DNA of 64,000 bases from Sphingomonas sp. SUN039 (GTDB taxonomy: Bacteria; Pseudomonadota; Alphaproteobacteria; Sphingomonadales; Sphingomonadaceae), in NCBI RefSeq assembly GCF_024758725.1, contig NZ_CP096972.1:788001-852000 (forward strand), written 5' to 3'. Below the pieces are notes generated by a model that had not been told where the DNA came from, made no database searches, and saw only the letters and a program-made list of their open reading frames with translations. Positions 42,230-51,286 of this stretch are shown here, in pieces (position 1 is the stretch's first letter; every line of letters begins with the position of its first letter). A program made the position numbers and the translations under genes.

Positions 42230-43924
42230 TCAATTGCTGAAACCGGGCGCAGCCGAGGACGGCTTGCGTGCGGCCTGCCGCTGGAGCGGGGCAGGGGTCA
42301 GCGACCCGACGGCCGGACGCGCCGGGACGGTTACCGAAGGGGCCAGGGTCGGCGTCGGACGCTTCATGCCCTTTTTGCCGCTGAAATCCTGACCCATCAG
42401 GAAGTTCTGCAGGTCGGTCGGGGTCTGCAACCCGTCGGTCGGCAGCTTGATGTCGTTCGCCGACACCGGCTTCACCAGATAGGGCGTGACGATGATCATC
42501 AGCTCGGTCTGGTTGCGGCGGTATCCTGTCGACCGGAACATGGCACCCAGGATCGGCACGTCGCCGAGGCCGGGTGCCTTGTCGATCGAGTTGGTATTGG
42601 TGTTCTGCATCAATCCGCCGATCATGAAGCTCTGGCCGGAGCCGAGTTCGACCGTCGTTTCGGTGCGGCGTGTCGTCACCGCCGGAATGGTGAAGCCGTT
42701 GAGCGTCACCGCCCCTTCGGACGACAGCTGCGACACTTCCGGGCGGACGCGCATCGAGATGCGGCCGTCGGCCAGCACCGTCGGCGTGAACGCCAGGCTG
42801 ACACCGAACTGCTTGTATTCGACCGAGACCGTGCCCAGCGACTGCGAGATCGGGATCGGGAATTCGCCGCCCGCAAGGAAGCTGGCGGTTTCACCCGACA
42901 GAGCGGTCAAATTGGGTTCGGCGAGCATCGACACGAGGCCGTTGTTCTCGGCCAGGTCGAGCGCGGCACCGAGATCGATGCCAAACAAGCTGCCGAGGAA
43001 GCCGAGCGTGGTCTTGCCCGCGCCAAGGCCGGTATAGCTGATCGCCGAACCCGCCTGGGTGATGAACTGGCCCGTCGCCGGATTGAACGGCAGCGCGATC
43101 GAGCCCGCCGGGAGTCCGTAGAGCGACGAGGCGTCGAGCTTGGGGAAGCCCGATACGTCGACCTTGCCGATCGACCCGAAATTGCGGCCCTGGATGACCC
43201 CGAAGTTGAGGCCGGTGCCCTGATCGCGCGACGTCAGGTTTACGCCGATCTGTTTCGACAGCGACCGACTGACTTCGGCGATCTTGACCTGCAGATTGAC
43301 CTGCAACGGCGTCGCCGCGCGCAGACGGTTGATCGGCACGATCTTGAGCATCGCGCCGGGCTGGTTGGTATCGACGCCAGGGTTCAGATAGGCGCGGACC
43401 AGGTTTTCCGCCTGACCGGCATCGTCGGGCGTCGCCACCGTGCCGGTCAGCACCGCGACCTGGCCGACGATCGTCACCTTGATGTTGGCGTCGGGCATCG
43501 CGAGTTTCATGACCTTGTCGATCGACGTCAGGTTCTGCGACACGCGGACGTTGGTTGCATAGACCACCTGACCCGATGCCGTGGTCGCAAAGATCGTCGC
43601 TTCGCCGTCATCCTTGCCGAAGATGTGGATCTGGCGCGGATTGTTGACGTACACATCGGCGGCCTGCGGGTTCGACGTCCACACACTGCTGACCGCAGTT
43701 GGCAGGGTCACGAGCTGACCCTGACCGGTCGACAGCGTGATTTCCGACGTCGGACGCTGGGTGCCGACCGGCAACTGTGCGACCCGGGCGATCTGGCGTG
43801 CAGGCTTTGCTGCCGTGGCCTTGCGGCTCTTGGGCGCTGCCGCACTGGCGGCAGGCATCCCGGCGATCATGACGACCGCCATGGTCGCTGCAACCGAACG
43901 GTGCAGAAGAGTGGAGTAGCGCAT
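42230..43924 (-). CDS. cpaC: Type II/III secretion system secretin, CpaC/RcpA-like
   Basis: A 564-residue protein from the ATG at 43922-43924. A signal peptide (1-30, ending MPAASAAA) is followed by a pilus-assembly N-terminal domain (TLSTGQGQLVTLPTAVSSVW, NPRQIHIFGK), a BON-like domain (VTIVGQVAVLTGTVATPDDA) and the secretin core, with LAEPNLTALSGETASFLAGG, FTPTVLADGRISMRVRPEVS and NQTELMIIVTPYLV. The C-terminus is Pro/Ala-rich. It forms the outer-membrane channel of the Tad pilus. It begins one base after the cpaB stop. Confidence 0.94.
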   Translation of the reverse strand: MRYSTLLHRSVAATMAVVMIAGMPAASAAAPKSRKATAAKPARQIARVAQLPVGTQRPTSEITLSTGQGQLVTLPTAVSSVWTSNPQAADVYVNNPRQIHIFGKDDGEATIFATTASGQVVYATNVRVSQNLTSIDKVMKLAMPDANIKVTIVGQVAVLTGTVATPDDAGQAENLVRAYLNPGVDTNQPGAMLKIVPINRLRAATPLQVNLQVKIAEVSRSLSKQIGVNLTSRDQGTGLNFGVIQGRNFGSIGKVDVSGFPKLDASSLYGLPAGSIALPFNPATGQFITQAGSAISYTGLGAGKTTLGFLGSLFGIDLGAALDLAENNGLVSMLAEPNLTALSGETASFLAGGEFPIPISQSLGTVSVEYKQFGVSLAFTPTVLADGRISMRVRPEVSQLSSEGAVTLNGFTIPAVTTRRTETTVELGSGQSFMIGGLMQNTNTNSIDKAPGLGDVPILGAMFRSTGYRRNQTELMIIVTPYLVKPVSANDIKLPTDGLQTPTDLQNFLMGQDFSGKKGMKRPTPTLAPSVTVPARPAVGSLTPAPLQRQAARKPSSAAPGFSN

Positions 43925-43925
43925 G

Positions 43926-44945
43926 TTACTTGCCCCCAATCGGAACTTCGGTGACGCTGTTGCCGCGGCCGACTTTGACGACCGGACCTTTCGGCGCTTC
44001 GGGATTGATGCCGCCGGCGGGTTGCCGCTCGGTCGGTCGCGCGGCGACCGGACCCGGTGTAGGCGCACTGCGACGTTGGAAGCGCGAGACATCGGCACCC
44101 GTGACGAAGGTCGGGTTGCTGTCGAGCGGCTGCGAAGCGACGCTGAGCGCGAGCTTGCGATCGGCCTTCGGATCGCCGCTTGTCGGTACATTCACTTCGC
44201 CCGACGCAATGGCACGTTCGAGTTCGGCAGTCGTGTCGGCGATCGGGCGCAAGCTGAGGGTCAACTGGCCGATCGACTGGGCGACCGCGATCTTTTCGGC
44301 GATGCGCGGCGTTGCTTCGAGCGTGACGGTGTTGAAAGCCTTGACTTCCTTCTTCCCATCCTTGTCTTCCGACGAGGTGCGCTGGTCGGTGGCAAGCACG
44401 CGCATGTTGCGGACGATCGTTTCCGATGTCTTGAGCGGAGGACCGCCGCCGCCGCTGCCGTCGACCGACTGAGTCAGCATGACATCGACCCGGTCGCCCG
44501 GAAATACAAAGCCCGCGACGCTGGTTTCAGCGCGAACCGCAACCGTAATGGCACGCATTCCCGGTCCGAGCGCTGCAGCGAGGAAACCCCGGTCGCCCGG
44601 CTGGACGAACGAGCCCATCGTCAGAGGCTGGCCAGCGGCCATCTCGTTCCGCACGACCGAACCGCGTAGAACGTTGATGTCGAGTTTGCCCTCGACGTAA
44701 TAGGCGCCCTTGATCAGGTCCTTGGGCCAGGGCTGATATTTGAAATCGGCCTCTCCCAGAATCGTGCCGACGGGCAGTGCGTGCGTGGCGACCAGCACCT
44801 TCGGGCCGGTGGGCTGCGAGAACAGGACGGGTGCCGCGACTGCAACAGGCGTTGCCGATTTCACGAACATCTGCCGGGCAAGCAATGCGGTGACGAGCGC
44901 CACCACAACTGCACCTACGAGCAAAGCGATCTTCTTAGGCTCCAT
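43926..44945 (-). CDS. cpaB: CpaB/RcpC-like pilus assembly protein
   Basis: A 339-residue protein starting at the ATG at 44943-44945 behind a GGGGG tract. A membrane helix (5-24) precedes an SAF domain (VLVATHALPVGTILGEADF, residues ~50-115) and an RcpC domain (TVAVRAETSVAGFVFPGDRV onward). The proline-rich C-terminus lacks defined motifs. The family is required for Tad secretion and may bind peptidoglycan. It is upstream of cpaC and shares its transcript. Confidence 0.92.
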   Translation of the reverse strand: MEPKKIALLVGAVVVALVTALLARQMFVKSATPVAVAAPVLFSQPTGPKVLVATHALPVGTILGEADFKYQPWPKDLIKGAYYVEGKLDINVLRGSVVRNEMAAGQPLTMGSFVQPGDRGFLAAALGPGMRAITVAVRAETSVAGFVFPGDRVDVMLTQSVDGSGGGGPPLKTSETIVRNMRVLATDQRTSSEDKDGKKEVKAFNTVTLEATPRIAEKIAVAQSIGQLTLSLRPIADTTAELERAIASGEVNVPTSGDPKADRKLALSVASQPLDSNPTFVTGADVSRFQRRSAPTPGPVAARPTERQPAGGINPEAPKGPVVKVGRGNSVTEVPIGGK

Positions 44946-45029
44946 GGCCCCCAAGCCTCCAGCATATCGCGACGTTTGCGATCGGGGCCGACCTTTCAGG
45001 CCAAATGGTTAAGATATCGTTCGGACAAG

Positions 45030-45593
45030 TTATCGGCTGCGTGACAAACGGCGGTGCGCCAGCCGAAACGCAAAGGCAGCGACGCAGGACAGAATTGCGA
45101 CCGGGGTGACGATGCGGAGGATGTCGGTTTCGGGCAAATAGCCATAGCGTCCGCCGAGCGCGACGATCGCGCCGAGCGCGATGGAAATGCCATAGGGATT
45201 TTCGAACCGCCGTCCTTCCGCGTGCAGCGTGTGCCGCACGAGTTGCACCGATGTCAGGATGCCGCCGACCATCGCGGTGCCGACGAAGGCATCGAGGAAA
45301 TCGAGCGGTGGCAGCAGGAGCGCGACTGCCGTCAGCAACTTGACATCGCCGCCGCCCATTTGCCCGATCCGGAAAGCCCCGAGGAAGACCACGAACACGA
45401 CGGTCGCGATGGCGAGTTGCAAGGCCAGCCCGGGCCACAGCGTCAGATGAGTCACCCACCAGAACGGCAGGGCCAGCAGCGCAATCGAGATGTTTACCCA
45501 ATCGGGGATGATCCGGCTGTGTCCATCGGTCACCGACGCCACGATGAGCAGGGCGACGACCACAGCGGCAAGGGTCAATTCGAAGGTAACCAT
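45030..45593 (-). CDS. cpaA: A24 family prepilin peptidase, CpaA-like
   Basis: A 187-residue polytopic aspartyl protease with six predicted membrane segments. The two catalytic Asp motifs are present: VTDGHSRIIPDWVN near the N-terminus and GGGDVKLL in the middle. It cleaves and sometimes methylates the prepilin leader of Flp-type pilins. The gap to cpaB (~85 bases) contains no pilin gene, so the substrate must be encoded elsewhere. Confidence 0.9.
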   Translation of the reverse strand: MVTFELTLAAVVVALLIVASVTDGHSRIIPDWVNISIALLALPFWWVTHLTLWPGLALQLAIATVVFVVFLGAFRIGQMGGGDVKLLTAVALLLPPLDFLDAFVGTAMVGGILTSVQLVRHTLHAEGRRFENPYGISIALGAIVALGGRYGYLPETDILRIVTPVAILSCVAAFAFRLAHRRLSRSR

Positions 45594-45639
45594 CCATTCC
45601 CCCTAGACGAGCGGGCTTGCCAAAACGTAACCGGAGCGG

Positions 45640-46581
45640 ATGACCGCTTATCCTGCTGCCCGCCGCACCATCCCTGCCGATGCGACACGCTCGATGTTTC
45701 CGTTGCCAGACGGCTGGCCGATGCGCGTGTTCGACCGTCCTGCACAAGGGACGCGCGGCAGCATATTATGGATCGGCGGGCGCGGCGACATCATCGAGAA
45801 ATATCTCGAATGCCTTGAAGAATGGCATGGTGCGGGCTGGCACGTCACCGCATTCGATTGGCGCGGGCAGGGCGGATCGGGCCGGTTGCTGGCCGACCCG
45901 AGCGTGGGCCATATGCCCGATTTCGCAACCTGGATCGACGATCTGGCGGCGTTCTGGGCCGACTGGACCGCGCGGACGCCGGGACCGCATGTCGTCATGG
46001 GGCATTCGATGGGCGGGCACCTCGTCCTGCGCGCGGTGCTCGAACGGCGGATCGACCCGGCGGCGACGGTGTTGTCCGCGCCGATGCTGGGATTCAGCGG
46101 TGGGCTGCCGACGTGGCTCGCCGCGCCGCTGGCTTCAGTACTGGCCAGATTCATACCCGAGACAAAGGCCTGGAAACAGGGCGAGAAACCGGGTGCGGTC
46201 GATGCACGCCGCCAGTTTTATCTGACCCATGATGCCGGGCGCTATGCCGACGAAGTCTGGTGGAAGACGCAAGACCCTTCGCTCGAGCTGGGACCGGCAA
46301 GCTGGGCATGGGTTGCCGCCGCCTATCGCTCGAACGCACTGATCGATGCGCCCGGCGCGCTCGAACGACTGACGTCCGAGATTCTTGTCGTCGGAACCGA
46401 AGGCGACCGGCTGGTCAGCCCCGCCGCCATCCGTCGCGCCGCTGCACGGTTGTCCAAGCCCGAGCTGCTGATGTTCGACAAGAGCGTGGCGCATGAGGTG
46501 CTTCGCGAAATCGATAGCGTGCGTAACGGCATTCTGGGCCGGATTGCGGCTTTCCTCGACCGCGCGGCACCCGCGCGGTGA
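45640..46581 (+). CDS. Alpha/beta hydrolase (lysophospholipase/S33-like)
   Basis: A 313-residue hydrolase with a GGAG site four bases before the ATG. The nucleophile elbow GHSMGG has Ser123; the oxyanion strand is ILWIGGRGD, and the FDWRGQGGSGR motif is typical of the lysophospholipase/monoacylglycerol-lipase group. The acid and base are probably Asp in GTEGDRLV and His in SVAHEVLREI. The substrate is unknown. Its TGA overlaps the GTG of the FAD oxidoreductase, so the pair may act in one pathway. Confidence 0.87.
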   Translation: MTAYPAARRTIPADATRSMFPLPDGWPMRVFDRPAQGTRGSILWIGGRGDIIEKYLECLEEWHGAGWHVTAFDWRGQGGSGRLLADPSVGHMPDFATWIDDLAAFWADWTARTPGPHVVMGHSMGGHLVLRAVLERRIDPAATVLSAPMLGFSGGLPTWLAAPLASVLARFIPETKAWKQGEKPGAVDARRQFYLTHDAGRYADEVWWKTQDPSLELGPASWAWVAAAYRSNALIDAPGALERLTSEILVVGTEGDRLVSPAAIRRAAARLSKPELLMFDKSVAHEVLREIDSVRNGILGRIAAFLDRAAPAR

Positions 46582-47669
46582 AGTTCGACGTTGCGATCGT
46601 CGGTGCCGGAATTGCCGGCGCGAGCGTTGCCGCCGAACTCGCCCCCCATTGCCGCGTCGTGCTGCTCGAGGCGGAGGATATGCCGGGCTATCACAGCACC
46701 GGTCGTTCGGCTGCATTCTGGCACGAGACGCTGGGCGGTCCGCTCATCCAGCCGCTGACCACCGCATCGCGGGTGGCGCTCGAAGCAGGCGGCTTTCTCA
46801 AATCCCGGCTGTCGCTGAATGTCGCGACCACCGAAGATTTGCCGCTGCTCGACCGGTTGGAAGCGAGCTTTGCGGGGACCGGTGTCCGCCTCACCCGGCT
46901 CGACCACGCCGGGGTCGCTGCGCTCGTCCCGCGCGCTACCGCTATCCTTGCAGGCGGCGTCGTCGAGGAGGATTGCGCCGATATCGATGTCGCGGGGCTG
47001 CACGCGCAGATGCTGGCGGGCTTCAAGCGGGCGGGCGGTATCCTGAAAACGGATTTCCGCGTGGACCGGATCGCGCGTGACGGCGATGGCTGGCTGGTTG
47101 CCGCAGCCACGGAGAGCGTCCGGGCCGATGTCGTTGTCAACGCCGCCGGAAGCTGGGCGGATGGCGTCGCGGCGATGGCGGGAATCGCGCCGGTCGGCAT
47201 CGCGCCCAAACGCCGGACGATCGCGCAAGTCCGCGTCGATGGCGACGATGTGCCGCCTCACGGCCCGCTGACCATCGACATTGCGGGCGGATATTATTTC
47301 AAACCCGAAGGTCCGAACCGCGTCTGGGTCTGTCCGCACGACGAAACCCCCGTCGAGGCGGGCGATGCCGCGCCCGAGGAACTCGACGTCGCGATTGCCA
47401 TCGACCGGTTCGAGACTGTGACGTCATGGCGTGTGGTCGCCGTCGAGCGCAAATGGGCGGGCCTGCGCAGCTTCGCGCCGGACCGGCTGCCGGTGTACGG
47501 CTTTGCACCCGACGCGCCGGGCTTTTTCTGGTGCGCGGGGCAGGGCGGGGTCGGCATCCAGACGGCACCCGCCGCCGGTGCGCTGTGCGCGCATCTGATC
47601 CTGGGCGACCGTGTGGAATTGCCTGAAGGCGTCGATCCACAATCGTTTGCATCCGACCGGTTTGCATGA
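46578..47669 (+). CDS. FAD-dependent oxidoreductase (DAO/glycine oxidase family)
   Basis: A 363-residue protein with a GTG start. The N-terminal dinucleotide motif is VAIVGAGIAGASVAAEL, followed by the acidic end of the second strand (VVLLEAEDMPGYHSTGRS). The C-terminal FAD-contact sequence is FFWCAGQGGVGIQTAPAAG. The GYHSTGRSAAFW stretch is typical of DAO enzymes. The substrate (an amino acid or similar amine) cannot be told. It is coupled by four bases to the upstream hydrolase. Confidence 0.87.
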   Translation: MKFDVAIVGAGIAGASVAAELAPHCRVVLLEAEDMPGYHSTGRSAAFWHETLGGPLIQPLTTASRVALEAGGFLKSRLSLNVATTEDLPLLDRLEASFAGTGVRLTRLDHAGVAALVPRATAILAGGVVEEDCADIDVAGLHAQMLAGFKRAGGILKTDFRVDRIARDGDGWLVAAATESVRADVVVNAAGSWADGVAAMAGIAPVGIAPKRRTIAQVRVDGDDVPPHGPLTIDIAGGYYFKPEGPNRVWVCPHDETPVEAGDAAPEELDVAIAIDRFETVTSWRVVAVERKWAGLRSFAPDRLPVYGFAPDAPGFFWCAGQGGVGIQTAPAAGALCAHLILGDRVELPEGVDPQSFASDRFA

Positions 47670-47718
47670 GGCGCGTGGTTGGATAGGATCGCAAGCGGTT
47701 CGAACCGAGGAGCGTGGC

Positions 47719-47892
47719 ATGGCCCATTATTTCGAGATCAAAACCAACAAGGCGGGCGAATTCGTCGCCTATTTCAAGCACAACAGCGAAACGATGTTCT
47801 GGACCGAGGGCTACAAATCCAAGGCGTCGGCCAAGAACGCCATCGAATCGATCCTGAAGAACGGTCCCGGCGCAGAAATCCGCGAGGCCTGA
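47719..47892 (+). CDS. DUF1508 (YegP-like) protein
   Basis: A 57-residue single-unit DUF1508 protein, MAHYFEIKTNKAGEFVAYFK then FWTEGYKSKASAKNAIESI. E. coli YegP has two such units; the single-unit form is common in small bacterial proteins. A GAGG site lies ten bases before the ATG. Function unknown. It converges with rnhA, only four bases apart. Confidence 0.85.
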   Translation: MAHYFEIKTNKAGEFVAYFKHNSETMFWTEGYKSKASAKNAIESILKNGPGAEIREA

Positions 47893-47896
47893 GGCG

Positions 47897-48340
47897 TTAA
47901 CGGCTGGCGAGCGCCGCGTCGCTCGCCAGCCGGTCGGCGCGTTCGTTGTCGGGGTGTCCGGCATGACCCTTCACCCACACCCAGTCGATGCGGTGCGGTT
48001 CGGCAGCGGCGATCAGTTCGCGCCATAGATCGGCGTTCTTGACCGGCTGTTTCGATGCGGTTTTCCAGCCGTTGCGTTGCCATCCCTTCAGCCATTTGGT
48101 CAGCCCGTCCATCACGTAGCGGCTGTCGGTCGACAGCGTCACATGCGACGGCCGCTTCAGCGCCTCGAGCGCGCGGATTGCCGCCATCAACTCCATGCGG
48201 TTGTTGGTCGTGGGCGTTTCGCCGCCGGACAAATCCTTTTCTACCGTGCCGTATCGAAGGACCGCGCCCCAGCCGCCCGGGCCGGGATTGCCCTTGCACG
48301 CGCCATCGGTGGCGATTTCCACTTTGGGGAGTTCGCTCAT
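47897..48340 (-). CDS. rnhA: Ribonuclease HI
   Basis: A 147-residue enzyme that cuts RNA in RNA-DNA hybrids. Catalytic residues are visible: Asp12 in [17 protein letters not shown], Glu50 in NNRMELMAA, Asp72 in STDSRYV and the late Asp in [12 protein letters not shown], with His in the same loop. The basic protrusion ([13 protein letters not shown]) is present. The start overlaps the thrB stop by four bases. Confidence 0.96.
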   Translation of the reverse strand: MSELPKVEIATDGACKGNPGPGGWGAVLRYGTVEKDLSGGETPTTNNRMELMAAIRALEALKRPSHVTLSTDSRYVMDGLTKWLKGWQRNGWKTASKQPVKNADLWRELIAAAEPHRIDWVWVKGHAGHPDNERADRLASDAALASR

Positions 48341-49275
48341 TGCGCGGCGTAGTGATCAAGGCGGCGCAGAAAGGCGAGGGGGTCTTTGCGCGTGACGAGC
48401 GCATCGGCGGGCGTGTTGAGCCAGTCCCAGGCGCGGGTTAGCAGGAAGCGGAGGCAGGCGCCACGCGCAAGAGCAGGAAAAGCGGCTTCCTCATTCGCGG
48501 TCAGGCCGTGGACGGTCCGATACCCCGCGATAATCGCATCGCCGATCTCGGCCCGGTAGCCGCGTCCGTCATGGTCGAAGCTCCACGCCGCATGTGTTAC
48601 CGCCACGTCCCATGCGCGCACTTCGGTGCAGGCAAAATAGAAATCGATAATGCCGCCGACAGTGTCGCCACGCATCAGGACATTGTCGGGAAACAGGTCG
48701 GCGTGGATGACCGAGGTTGCCAGATCGCGCGGCCAATGCCGGTCGAGCCAGTCGAGTTCGTCGGCAACGCGCTGGCCCAGCCCGGGCGCGATGCCGTCGA
48801 GATCGCTGCCGCATCGCCCGGCCAGCGTATGCCAGTCGGCAAGGCCCAGCGCATTGGGCCGTTGTCCCGCAAAGCCGGCAAGCGCGCTATGCATGTCGCC
48901 GAGCGCGGTGCCCGCCGCATGCGCCTGAGCCGGTGTCGGTTCGCTCACCGAGAAGCCGGGCAGAAACTGGATCAGACAGGCGGGCCGCCCCGCGACATTC
49001 TGCAACTGCAGGCCGTCGCGATCGGCAATGGCGCGCGGGACAGCGAGGCCGCGATCGGCGAGATGGTCGGTCAGCGACAGGAAAAACGGCAGTTCCGCTT
49101 CATTAACGCGCTTTTCGTAGAGCGTGAGGATGAACCGCCCCTCGGTCGTATCGACCAGGTAATTGGTATTCTCGACCCCTTCGGCGATGCCCTTGGCAGA
49201 AACGAGCGTGCCGACATTATAGCGCTTGAGCAGATCGGTCAGCGCTTCGGCGGTAACAACCGTATAGACGGCCAC
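48337..49275 (-). CDS. thrB: Homoserine kinase, APH-fold type
   Basis: A 312-residue kinase of the aminoglycoside-phosphotransferase fold, the ThrB2 type common in alphaproteobacteria rather than the GHMP type. It starts with [23 protein letters not shown]. Motifs are [25 protein letters not shown] (ATP site), [13 protein letters not shown] (Brenner loop with catalytic Asp) and GIIDFYFA. It phosphorylates homoserine for threonine synthesis. It begins immediately after the ispH stop and overlaps rnhA. Confidence 0.94.
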   Translation of the reverse strand: MAVYTVVTAEALTDLLKRYNVGTLVSAKGIAEGVENTNYLVDTTEGRFILTLYEKRVNEAELPFFLSLTDHLADRGLAVPRAIADRDGLQLQNVAGRPACLIQFLPGFSVSEPTPAQAHAAGTALGDMHSALAGFAGQRPNALGLADWHTLAGRCGSDLDGIAPGLGQRVADELDWLDRHWPRDLATSVIHADLFPDNVLMRGDTVGGIIDFYFACTEVRAWDVAVTHAAWSFDHDGRGYRAEIGDAIIAGYRTVHGLTANEEAAFPALARGACLRFLLTRAWDWLNTPADALVTRKDPLAFLRRLDHYAAQ

Positions 49276-50229
49276 CTACGCGGCAAGCCCGCGCGGCAGT
49301 TTGAACGACATCGTCTCGACCGTGGTTTCGACCTGGCGTTCGGTCACGGTGAAGCGGGTGGCGAGATGGTCGACAAGTTCGCGGACGAGCACTTCGGGAG
49401 CCGACGCCCCGGCCGTGATGCCCAAGGTGCGGACGCCTTCCAGCCAGCCGAAATCGACTTCGCCCGCGCGCTCGACGAGTTCGGACGGCACTCCCGAGCG
49501 CCGCGCGACTTCGGCCAGACGTTGCGAATTCGACGAGTTCGGCGAGCCGATAACGATCATCTTGTCGCATTCGGGGACGATTGCCTTGACCGATTCCTGT
49601 CGGTTCGACGTCGCGTAGCAAATGTCCTCGCCACGCGGTCCCTGGATCGAGGGGAACCGGATCTTCAGCGCATCCACGATCTCGTTGGTATCGTCGACCG
49701 ACAGCGTCGTCTGGGTCAGGAAACCCAGCGAGTCGGGGTTGGCGGGCGCAAGTGAAGCGACATCCTCCACGGTTTCGACCAGGGTCATCGCACCCTCTGG
49801 CACCTGCCCGAACGTCCCGATCACTTCGGGATGGCCGCGATGGCCGACGAAGATGATGTGCCGGTCGTTCTCGACAAGCCGTTCGGCCTGCCGGTGGACT
49901 TTCGACACCAACGGACAAGTTGCATCGAGATAGGCAAGACCGCGCGCCTGCGCCGCCTCGGGAACGCTTTTGGGAACGCCATGCGCCGAAAACACCACGG
50001 GCGCGCCATCGGGCACTTCGTCGAGCTCCTCGACGAAGACCGCGCCCTTTGCGCGCAACGTGTCGACGACATAACGGTTGTGGACGATCTCGTGCCGGAC
50101 ATAGACCGGCGCGCCGTGCTTCTCGATGGCGAGTTCGACGATATGGATGGCGCGGTCGACGCCTGCACAGAATCCGCGCGGTGCGGCGATCAGCAGGTTG
50201 AGGGGCGGTTTGGGATCGGCAAGGCTCAT
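49276..50229 (-). CDS. ispH: 4-hydroxy-3-methylbut-2-enyl diphosphate reductase
   Basis: A 317-residue iron-sulfur enzyme, last step of the MEP isoprenoid pathway. The three cluster cysteines are at 21 (PRGFCAGV), 105 (DATCPLVSK) and 204 ([11 protein letters not shown]), using the ATG at 50227-50229, which has GGGG seven bases upstream; the ATG at 50233-50235 is too close. Other motifs are HEIVHN, SAHGVP and [10 protein letters not shown]. It is first in the ispH-thrB-rnhA unit. Confidence 0.96.
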   Translation of the reverse strand: MSLADPKPPLNLLIAAPRGFCAGVDRAIHIVELAIEKHGAPVYVRHEIVHNRYVVDTLRAKGAVFVEELDEVPDGAPVVFSAHGVPKSVPEAAQARGLAYLDATCPLVSKVHRQAERLVENDRHIIFVGHRGHPEVIGTFGQVPEGAMTLVETVEDVASLAPANPDSLGFLTQTTLSVDDTNEIVDALKIRFPSIQGPRGEDICYATSNRQESVKAIVPECDKMIVIGSPNSSNSQRLAEVARRSGVPSELVERAGEVDFGWLEGVRTLGITAGASAPEVLVRELVDHLATRFTVTERQVETTVETMSFKLPRGLAA

Positions 50230-50311
50230 GGACATGCCCCTTACGCGATTGCTTGCCACCGGCAAAGCCGCTTCCTATGACGACCGCCAGATGTTCCGAG
50301 AGGGTATTTTA

Positions 50312-50950
50312 GTGAAGCTTCGTCCCGCCGCTGCTGCGATTGCCCTCACTCTGCTGGCCGGTTGCGCCAAGGACGGCGACATCGACGAGACCGGCGGCAT
50401 CGCCATCACGCGCAGCGCCTGTCCGGCTGTCGCCGTTCCCGCCTCGACCGGCGATGTGACGTTCTTCAATCCCGCGAACAGCCGCGCCTCCACCGCCATC
50501 GACGTGACCGCGTCGATCACCAACATGCGGGTGGCATGCAACGAGCAGGGCAGCGATGTCGTCGCTAACGCCACGTTCGACGTGCTGGCGCGCCGCGCCG
50601 ATCCGCGCGGTGCCCGTGAAGTCGTCATCCCCTATTTCGCGACGGTGATGCGCGCCGGAACGACGGTGGTGGCGAAACGCATTTCGACCGTCCGTATCGT
50701 CTTTCCTGACGGCCAGACCCGCGCCTCGGCGCGGGGCGAGGGCGGGGCGGTGATCGCGCGCGCCGATGCGACCTTGCCGCCCGATATCCAGAAGCTGCTG
50801 ACCCGCAAACGTCGTGCGGGCGATGCCGAAGCAGCAACCGATCCGCTCGCCCGTCCCGAGATCAAGGCCGCCGTCGCGCGCGCCAGTTTCGAACTGCTTA
50901 TCGGTTTTCAGCTGACCGCCGACCAGCTGCAGTATAACGCGACGCGCTAG
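50312..50950 (+). CDS. Putative outer-membrane lipoprotein, unknown function
   Basis: A 212-residue protein starting with GTG at 50312, behind GAGAGGG. The signal peptide ends in a clear lipobox LAGC. The mature protein has a beta-rich domain with ACPAVAVPASTGDVTFFNP, VTASITNMRVAC, and a FDVLARRADPRGAREVVIPY segment, then an acidic-basic linker and a C-terminal amphipathic helix (FELLIGFQLTADQLQYN). I do not recognise the family. It is divergent from ispH and precedes the glycine riboswitch. Confidence 0.8.
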   Translation: MKLRPAAAAIALTLLAGCAKDGDIDETGGIAITRSACPAVAVPASTGDVTFFNPANSRASTAIDVTASITNMRVACNEQGSDVVANATFDVLARRADPRGAREVVIPYFATVMRAGTTVVAKRISTVRIVFPDGQTRASARGEGGAVIARADATLPPDIQKLLTRKRRAGDAEAATDPLARPEIKAAVARASFELLIGFQLTADQLQYNATR

Positions 50951-51035
50951 CCGCCTGAGAGACTGATGCCCGGTTGACACGAATCGGTCGCTCGCCCATC
51001 GCCTGACTCAAGCCGGTCGGGGCAACCCGGACGGC

Positions 51036-51226
51036 CGCGCGGGAGAGCTGACACGGGAATCCCCGGCAGCGCCGAAGGAGCAACCGCCCCGGAAACTCTC
51101 AGGCCCAAAGGACCGCGCGGACGACAAGGCGACTCTGGAAAGCGTTGGGGCGCAAGCCGCGACCACCGAAGGGGTAAGTCCTGCATCATTTGCAGGATCA
51201 AAGCTCTCAGGTTTCCGTGACAGAGG
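51036..51226 (+). ncRNA. Tandem glycine riboswitch (two aptamers)
   Basis: Two aptamer-like units precede gcvT. Unit 1 (about 51036-51120) has the GGGAGAGCTG start, an internal GCCGAAGGAGCAA and GGAAACTCTCAGGC core, and a closing CGCGCGG. Unit 2 (about 51121-51226) has GACTCTGGAAAGCG, ACCGAAGGGGTAAG, and CTCTCAGGTTTCCGTGACAG. These GCCGAAGG/CTCTCAGG signatures are diagnostic for the gcvT-motif glycine riboswitch. Cooperative glycine binding turns on the downstream cleavage operon in characterised examples. Confidence 0.95.
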
Positions 51227-51267
51227 GGGCAGCGTGAAAGGCACCGTTTTCGCGGTGTTTGCTGCCC
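51227..51267 (+). promoter_or_regulatory. Probable expression platform of the glycine riboswitch
   Basis: Arms GGGCAGC (51227-51233) and GCTGCCC (51261-51267) pair perfectly, with an inner CACCG/CGGTG pair, followed by TTT. This resembles a terminator, with only a three-base T-run, or a hairpin controlling the ribosome site just downstream. It sits between the second aptamer and the gcvT start. Confidence 0.6.
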
Positions 51268-51286
51268 TTTGACGACGGAATTGCCT

